64,000 nucleotides of DNA from Antedon bifida (Eukaryota > Echinodermata > Crinoidea > Comatulida > Antedonidae). The stretch covers positions 11,868,085-11,932,084 of the forward strand of contig OY727103.1 of assembly GCA_963402885.1 (NCBI GenBank), read 5' to 3'. Of this stretch, positions 13,702 to 23,500 are shown piece after piece (positions within the stretch are counted from its first letter, which is position 1; each line of letters starts with the position of its first letter). The position numbers and the translations under genes are program-made. Under the pieces are notes generated by a model. That model made no database searches. It had not been told where the DNA came from and saw only the letters and a list, made by a program, of their open reading frames with translations.

Positions 13702-13767
13702 GTTATGAACGTAGCCTGATCACGTTATGAACGTAGCCTGATCACGTTATGAACGTAGCCTGATCAC
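13702..13767. repeat. 22-bp tandem repeat, 3 copies
   Basis: Three perfect copies of GTTATGAACGTAGCCTGATCAC in the Roco/EEA1 intergenic region. Confidence 0.9.
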
Positions 13768-14559
13768 GTTGAGTATAACAACATATATTGTAATGTCACT
13801 CTTCTCTTTATAATATATTTACTGAATCTGAACCTTGAGTACTCAAATAACCAGTTCTTATTATATCTTACTCGTTTTCAAAATTATTGAATAATAAAAA
13901 TTGGTGTTTTCACATATACAATTAAAATACAGTACCGTTTATTTCAACGTTAACTAAGGATTCTAGAATACATTTTTTCAAGTTTACAGGTGGGTCATGT
14001 GAATAAACATTAATTTGTAATACTGTATGTAATTGAATATTGTTTAGCAACTAAGGGTAGTAGACAAGATATTAAGTTGGTATACATTTTGCTGGAAGCC
14101 CATTACAAGATACACAATCAAGCAAAACACTAATAATATTAAATGAATTTAAAATAATTTGATATATTTGTTGACTGAGAAGCAGTGCCACATGCAGTAG
14201 TTTGAGTGTATTACACAAACAATAATCTTAGTAACAATTTTATACTAAACACATATCTACCGTAAATAAGTACTGATCTAGATTCCATCTATAGTAAATT
14301 CTATTTAATAATAAAACAGTTTTAAAACATCTTCATGCTGTATATATCTAACATAGGTCTATTATCATTTTATATACAATACAGAATATCAAATAATATA
14401 TAGTGTAAATAATTTGAGTTCACTTAATAGATATTATGTCATAACAAAAGAAGATAATCAACAAAGGATATGTAATGATTACCGATCAAATAAATTCATG
14501 TCTATCGAAAAATATATCAATTAGTAGTACTGAACAAAAAAAGAAAGACTAGAATGAAA

Positions 14560-17500
14560 TCATTTCTTTGTTTCATCAAAGCAAGTTTCACAAACACGAA
14601 CAGGTTTCTTAGAAGACGCTAAAACTGTGGTCTTGTTGGAACACTCGTTACAGAAGATACCTCCACAATTGCGACAATGATGCTGGAAGACATAAACAAT
14701 GCAGATACTATTAGACATTATAATACATGGTATGTGTCATAAACACATCTAATCATTTTAATGGTTGTTATAGGCAATTTGCTACCCATTCAAAGTGGCC
14801 GCAATGAACTAAATACTATTTAAGGAGAGATAACAAAATTATTTTGTATTCGTTGAATGAAGAGAAAATGATTGACTACTTGGTACTGTATGGTCAATCA
14901 TGGAGATCGTCATACACATCCTTTGTTACAATGCATATACACACATGTACATCAGACTTACTTTTCTAACTGTAACTGAGAATCCTTTGTTACAATGCAT
15001 ATACACACATGTACATCAGACTTACTTTTCTAACTGTAACTGAGAATCCTTTGTTACAATGCATATATACACATGTACATTAGACTTACTTTTCTAACTG
15101 TAACTGAGAATCCTTTGTTACAATGCATATACACACATGTACATCAGACTTACTTTTCTAACTGTAACTGAGAATCCTTTGTTACAATGCATATATACAC
15201 ATGTACATTAGACTTACTTTTCAAACTGTAACTGAGAATCCTTTGTTACAATGCATATACACATGTACATCAGACTTACTTTTCTAACTGTAACTGAGAA
15301 TCCTTTGTTACAATGCATATACACATGTACATCAGACTTACTTTTCTAACTGTAACTGAGAATCCTTTGTTACAATGCATAAACACATGTACATCAGACT
15401 TACTTTTCTAACTGTAACTGAGAATCCTTTGTTACAATGCATATATACACATGTACATTAGACTTACTTTTCTAACTGTAACTGAGAATCCTTTGTTACA
15501 ATGCATATATACACATGTACATTAGACTTACTTTTCTAACTGTAACTGAGAATCCTTTGTTACAATGCATATACACACATGTACATCAGACTTACTTTTC
15601 TAACTGTAACTGAGAATCATTTGTTACAATGCATATATACACATGTACATCAGACTTACTTTTCTAACTGTAACTGAGAATCCTTTGTTACAATGCATAT
15701 ATACACATGTACATTAGACTTACTTTTCTAACTGTAACTGAGAATCCTTTGTTACAATGCATATACACACATGTACATCAGACTTACTTTTCTAACTGTA
15801 ACTGAGAATCCTTTGTTACAATTCATACAGTTTGTTGCTTCCTCATCACTAGTCCATTTTCTTCCCATTTTTTGAGTACTTATAATTTGTAAGTTCTGAT
15901 TTTCTCTACCCAGTTCATGCATGGCTGCAGTTGCATCATCCAGTTTCCGTCGCATCTCCAGCTGTTTCGCCTGAAGACGTTCAACATCAGATTCACTTTT
16001 CAGACATCTACATGTTACACAAAATTATATTATTAAATCTAGTATCTGTAATATAAACAAAACTGAAAACAACATTCATGAAAAAAAAAAGAAAATATGT
16101 GAAATAGACAATGATTACCTTTCTAATAAAGCTCGCCTTTCATCTTGATTATTTTGTATCGTAGCTTCTTGAACTGTAGAGTATAAGAATGATTTTAAAG
16201 AAATAAAGAATCACTGCGTTAATATCATTGTGTTATCTCATTACAAATCTAAGATTACGACAAATACGTCACTTGCAACTCTTTTCTTACCTGCCATTAC
16301 ATACAGTATAAGAATGATTATAAAGAAATAAAGAATCACTGCATTAATATCATTGTGTTATCTCATTATAAATCTAAGAATATGACAAATACATCACTCT
16401 TTTTTTACCTGCCATTTCACCACGTAAATCATCATTATTCTTTTCATGTTCTTTGATGCTGATTTCTGCTTGCATTAGATCTCGTCGTAATGTTCCTAGG
16501 TTCTCATTTAGAGCTGTAATCTGAAGCTCTAAACGTTGTTCTATTTCTTCCTTTTCACACTGCAACTCTGTTCTCAATTTGGATTCAGCAGCCTTGATAC
16601 AAAAATGGAAATTAAAGACATTCGAAAGGATTATCCAACAGATTATTTTATTTATAATTAGTTTATAATTTGTTTAACTGAACTAAGCTATCTCTTGCAT
16701 ATAAAATCTTAATCTTACAAGTTTTGTTTGAAGTGCAGCAGACTCATCTCTTAGCATAGCCTGTACTTTCTTGCTAACTTCTTTCGTTTCTGTGTGATCA
16801 CCTTCACATTTTTCAAGATTTGTTTCCAAATTTTGTATAGAAGATTGTAGCTCTAGCTTTTGCTTTATTAGTAACTGTTTTGCCTCTTGAAGACTTGTAA
16901 TTTCCTATCAAATTATCATCAAATAATACATTAATTATTAAAACTTTTATAACATATACTTTCACAATTAAACCCGATTATAGAGGGGGTATGTCATGGT
17001 TCATGTAATATAACAGTGTATAACAATATTATTGTAATTGAATAATAGATTAAAAACCATCAGGCTACAGAGATAAAACATGAATAGCATTGAATGTGAG
17101 TAATCAACAATATTATTGTAATTGAATGACAGATTGAAAACCATCAAGCTAGAGATAAAACATGAATATTATTGTAATTGAATAATAGATTGAAAACCAT
17201 CAAGCTAGAGATAAAACATGAATATTATTGTAATTGAATAATAGATTGAAAACCATCAAGCTAGAGATAAAACATGAATAGCATTGAATGTGAGTAATCA
17301 ACAATATTATTGTAATTGAATAATAGATTGAAAACCATCAAGCTAGAGAGATAAAACATGAATATTATTGAACTGTGAGTATATAGCATTACAATTTACA
17401 AAAAACATACACTGATTTGTTGCCGTCTGTCTTCTTCAGCTAACGTCTTAGTTTGACTAAGTTCTTGTTCTACGCTGGCTTTAATATTCTTAAGGTCAGT

Positions 17501-20500
17501 TGTTATTGACCTTTCCTCAATCAGCTGCTTCTCAAAAGATAACTAAATCAAACAAAATAGTAATTATTCAAATCATATGCTAGTATTATATGTTTGAATA
17601 GTAAATGTATGGTATAAATCAGTCAGTGGTCGTTCACCTGACAGTGGTGCTACAACTTACTTTGTCTTCTTCAACTTGCATTCTTTTATTTTCAGCCTCT
17701 TTTAGTTCCTCTTCAAGATCTCCTATCTTACCATCTAAAATGTTCTTCACCTGAAAAGAATAATGAATTGACATTATCTGTATTTAACATGCAAAACACA
17801 AATCTGTGTGCGTCAGAGTTAGGCCTGCTCACCTCTTGAAGTCCTTCCACACTGCTTCTTAGTGACGCTTCACTTCCCTGTACCTTCTCTAGTTCTTGTT
17901 CTGTTGTTAGCAGTGTTGCATGTAGGTTTTCAATATCACCTTGAAGGGCAGAACTCTTCTCATTTCCTTCCTAAATAATAAATAACCATTTGCAACCATT
18001 GAAAATAATAGAAATATTTGAGCATCCTAATTTGGACACATATCACATGGCTTAAATATCTACCTAGATAACACTCTGTAATTTCACTGTTTGAGCTTCA
18101 TAATTTTGACACATATCACATGGCTTAAATATCTACCTTGATAACACTCTGTAATTTCACTGTTTGAGCTTCATAATTTTGCAGTGGAGTTGTGGCTTGG
18201 TGGTTATGATGCTTGGCTACCACTCTAAGGGTCCTGGGTTCAAGTCCCGTCACATGTCAGGATTTTTTCTAAGGACCAAATTACTCCACTCCCAAAGACT
18301 TGTAATAAGACTTTGTTTATGTCGAGCATCTTGTGTATATGTTTGTCTTGTGAACCTCTGAGGGTCCCTAATGATCAGCAATAGCTGGATGGATCACCCT
18401 CATTAAATATGGTTAAAAAAAAAAATGTTGACACATATCGCATGGCTTAAATATCTACCTTGATAACACTCTGTAATTTCACTGTTTGAGCTTCATAATT
18501 TTGACACATATCACATGGCTTAAATATCTACCTTGATAACACTCTGTAATTTCACTGTTTGAGCTTCATAATTTTGACACATATCACATGGCTTAAATAT
18601 CTACCTTGATAACACTCTGTAATTTCACTGTTTGAGCTTCATAATTTTGACACATATCGCATGGCTTAAATATCTACCTTGATAACACTCTGTAATTTCA
18701 CTGTTTGAGCTTCATAATTTTGACACATATCACAAGGCTTTGACACTTCTTTCTGAAGTACCTCTATCTTTCTTTGCAAGTCTTTTTGTATTTCTTCTTT
18801 ACTGAAAAGTTGCTGTTGAAGTTGTTCCGCTTGATTCACCTACCAATAAATGCAAAATGTCTGTCAACTAAATTCACCTACCAATAAATGCAAAATGTCT
18901 CAACTAAATTCCTCATTCATCCTTCATTGATATAAACATTATTATTAAAGTGTAAATTATTTGAAATGGTTTGTTACCTTTTGCGCAAGACTTTGGTCTT
19001 GTGTAAATTATTTGAAATGGTTTGTTACCTTTTGCGCAAGACTTTGGTCTTGTTGTGTAAATTGTTCTTTCAACACAGCTACCTGATTTATCTCAGTTTC
19101 TAAAGATTGTTGCAACTTTACTTTTTCATTTCCTTCTTTGACAATAAGCTCTTGAAGTTCAAGTTCACTTTGTGTCTTTTCAGCTAAGATTGTCTATAAA
19201 AGAAAGATTATTTACAATTTTAAAGACTGAACAATAAAATATTCAACTGGTTGTTAAAACATGTCTCCAGCAACTGCTGTGCAACATATAACATTAACAT
19301 TGTTAAAACATACCTTTGTCTCCAGCAACTGCTGTTGTACAATGGATAGGTCCTTTTGAGAAGCATTTAGCTTTTCAGTCGCAGAATTCATCAATGAAAC
19401 CTACAACAAAAAAATAAAATTGACATTTCCACACAATATATATAACACTACATGTACCATTTTTCTGTTAATCTTAAATCATCGAGAGGAAAATATTAGA
19501 ATTGTCTACCTTATGTTCTTCATGAGTGTGATTACTTTCTTCTAATTCTTTTTCTTTCATTTCTAATGATTCCTTTTCTTTCCTCAAGCTTGTTTGTAGT
19601 TCATCATTTTGCTGTTTTAATTTATCTGCCTTTTTGAAAAAATTGTTGAAATGAACACTTTTGAATTGTTTAATAAATGTTAATGTGCTAGTTATTTAAT
19701 TTAGTTAATAGTTACCTGTTGCTGCATTTCAGATCGTGTTTCTGTGAAAGTTGTTTTAATGCCATCAAGTTCAATCTGCATTCTTTCCATGTTTGCTGTA
19801 CTTTGCTCATTTAACTAAAAATACAAAAGCATTTTAATAATAATCTTCATTAAAAACCCATTACACAGTAATAACCTTGTTTTACCAATTGGTGGTAGAT
19901 CATTTTTTGTTGTAAATACCTTTTTAATTTCTTTGTGAAGGGCATCATTTTCATCAACCTTACTTTGCAGAGATTCCTCTGTTAACCTTTGTTGCTCCTC
20001 AACTTTGCTTCTAGCTTCTTTCTCAGATTCAAGTTTTAAACTAACATCTGACAGATTGTTTTGAACAGTGCCAAGTTCTGACTTAGTAGCTCCTAAGGCT
20101 AACGTTACCTAATGAAAAGCACAAGTGAGAATGAACTGCATAGCGGAGATGTTTACTTTAATCAACCAATGTATTTAAAAAATGAGTACCTCTTGAAAGT
20201 TGTTAGCAAGGTCGTCATAATCCTTAGACTTTGTTGCAAGTGCTACTTGTGTTGTTTTTAGCTGGTTTTCCATTTCTCCTTTAAGAGACGATTTAGCAGT
20301 CTCAGTCGACACCAATAAATCAGCCTGAAATTAAATAGGTTGTTTTTATCTTCTTTTTAACTTATTCTGCATCCATGACATTTTTGTCACTATAACAATT
20401 GAATATTTTACCTTTTCTTGTACATCTGCTTGTAAAAGTTGGATCTTATGATCAGATGATGTTAGTTTTTCTTGAGTTTCCTTACACTTTGTAACAGCAG

Positions 20501-23500
20501 CAATCAATTCATCTTTCTTTTCATTTAGTTCTACAGTCATCTATAAAAATAAACACATTTTGTAGTACAACTGATAACTTATTATTTCACTGAGCAACTG
20601 ATGATTCAATATAAATAAATAAAATGCACCTTATCCACCTGCTCCTGGAGTTTAACTACATCCTTTTGTCTATCTTGCAATGCATGCTGGGACGTCTTAA
20701 TATGAGATTCAAGATCTGCACGCTGTGTTGCCATAGAAGCTTCAGTTGCTAAGATCAATTCATTCTAAAATAAAGTTCATAATCAAATTTATTTTAGGTA
20801 ATGACTTTGTAAATCATTGAGTTCACGACATGTTTGTATTAAAGAATCCTTCTTATCCTTTCTATTATTTCCTTACCTTTGTATTTAGTTCTGCTTGAAG
20901 AGAAGATGTTTTTTCTTGAGAAGAATTAAGCTTAGTGTTTAGATCATCTAGGTTGCTTTTTGATTTTTCAATCTTGTCATTCAATTCTTCAATCAATGAT
21001 TTATTCTGTAATAAAGCAACATTTTAAAAGTAACAGTACAACTAACATCCTGCATATTATGCTTGTATAACCAGTTGTATGTAAATTACTTCCTGTATAT
21101 GCTAGTATAACCAGTTTAAACCTCAAGCAGTATAACAGTACAATTGTGTGTACATTACCTCCTGTATATGCTTGTGCAATTCCTCTTCTTTACTTCTCTG
21201 TTCTTCAGCCAATGTGTCTTTAGATTCATTTAACATTGTAACTTGGTCACGCAAACTACTCTGTAATTAAAATGAAATCAGTTTTACGTTTTTGAATCAC
21301 GTTTTTATAATTTGGGCTGCCTGTAAAAGTGAATTAATCTTACATTGTCTGTAATTAAAATGAAATCAGTTTTACGTTTTTGAATCACGTTTTTATAATT
21401 TGGGCTGCCAGTAAAAGTGAATTAATCTTACATTGTCTTCCTTTAGTTGATTTATTGCTGTGCTAGCTCCCTCGCCTTGTTCAATCTAAAATCAAGCATT
21501 TGTTTAAATTACTTTCCAATACAAAATGATATGGCCTTTTCTTTTTACAAATTAATGTACAAATCTAACCAACCAACCAACATTCAATTAAAAAAAACAC
21601 AATTTCTACCTGAAGTAGTAATTCTCTTCTTTCTTTCTCCATTTTCTCAGTATTCTGTTTCTGAACTTGTAAAGTTCCCTCTACTTCTAATAACTGCATT
21701 GTTCTTAACAATAACACATCACATTACAAACAATATTGTATATTTAGACATAGACATTTTATCAGGATCAAGAAATATAGTTTGAAACAGTGTACACATT
21801 TACTGAGTTTCAATTATTGAATGTTAACAATTTTAAAAGATTTTCAATCTAGCTTAAAAAATAGTTTTAAAACTTACTTGGCATGAATGAGACGTAAATG
21901 TTCTTCAATATTAATTTGTTTTTCTCTTAACTCTGTCTTGAGTTCATTATTATTGTTGGATTCCATCTGATATTGCTGCTGAGTTTCTACTAATTGTTGT
22001 GAAAGGTCGTCGTTACTTGATTCTTTCTCTTTTATCTGATTCTGTGCCTAAATGTAATTCACTACTGAATCAATGCAGCTCAAATTCTTAACATAACATA
22101 AATGATTTACAGTATACACAAGTGCACAACAGTACCATTGTAAAGACAATAAATTGTACAATTAAAATATAGAGGGCAGTCTTCATTCTGTGATTCTAAA
22201 GAATGTTTTCTTTCAAGCACCATTTTCTACTTGTTTTTATCACTTTATGGTGAATACAGTTAGTAACAAGATACATACTTTGGTTACTTGCAATTGTAAA
22301 TTCCTAATTTCTTGGTCCTTTTCTAAAACACTCTCATTGGCTTGTTGGTCACTCTCTGCTAACTTCTGCTCCAACTTTTCAACTGCGACTTCCTTTTCTT
22401 TTATTACTCTCTGCATCTGTAAATATCAAGTTGTTTACAAAATATAAACTGACATAACTTAATTATGGTAATCCACTTATATATGAACAAACACTATATT
22501 AGTTAATACATTATGTATGAAACCAATAATTATAATAATTACTTGTTGGATGTCATCTTCAAGTTCTTTGACATTAATCATAACATCTTGTAATTGTTGT
22601 TGTTGTTGCTGTTGAGTAAACGCAGTATCTTTCTGCTGTCGTTCTAATGCCGCTTCTTTCTCCTTCACAACTATCTCCATCTTTGATACCTGTTCTTGTA
22701 ATTCAATATTTCTCTGGTTGTTAACTTGCATTTGTTCTTGAATTTGTTGACTTCCAGTACTTGTTACACTCAAACTATTTTTCAACCTATTCAAATAAGT
22801 AATACATTCTTTTAAATATGTTAGTTGACTTCCCGTACTTGTTACACTCAAACTATTTTTCAACCTATTCAAATAAGTAATACATTCTTTTAAATATGTT
22901 AGTTGACTTCCAGTACTTGTTACACTCAAACTATTTTTCAACCTATTCAAATAAGTAATACATTCTTTCAAATATGTTTATTGAATCAGAGGATTATATA
23001 AACCAATAGTTTGTTAAAATAACTTACAGTTCTAGCTCTTCAGCCTTCGGAGCATTCATCAATAAAGATTTTGTTTTGTTAAGTTCTTCATTAAGTCTGA
23101 AAAAATTAGATTTAGAAACTATAACAAACTTGTTTAAATATAATTATATATGATGTTAATTGATATTTAGACTAATTAAATGATACATACATTGCATGCT
23201 CTGCTTGAAGTTGATCTAACTCTTTACGAAGCGCAGTTTTCTCAGATTCACTTTCTTGTGTTAAATTGTCCATCAGCATCTGAACAGACACTAATTCTTT
23301 TTTCAAGACGACTACATCATCAGCACCAGGTCTAAGTAACAGTATAATATAAAATAATTATTATCAAAGCTGTACATTACATCATCATCTCTGGTAATAA
23401 TCATCAGGTTTAAATTAAGAATACAGAACAAGATATACCTTTGAAGTAGTTGTGACTCTACTGCGCGTAGCTGAGCACGGGTGTCGGTAACTTCAATCTG

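Larger units (their letters stand above)
12678..14559. other. Convergent intergenic region between Roco and EEA1
   Basis: AT-rich sequence with no coding signal. It includes dispersed element copy B and a 22-bp triplet repeat, and presumably both 3' UTRs. A minus-strand poly(A) signal candidate (TTTATT on plus) sits at about 13938 and would suit EEA1. Confidence 0.6.

Noticed and set aside
18189..18262. Possible tRNA gene
   Set aside because: The B-box is perfect but no clean cloverleaf is seen, and an unrelated body with an A-rich tail follows; a SINE explains it better.
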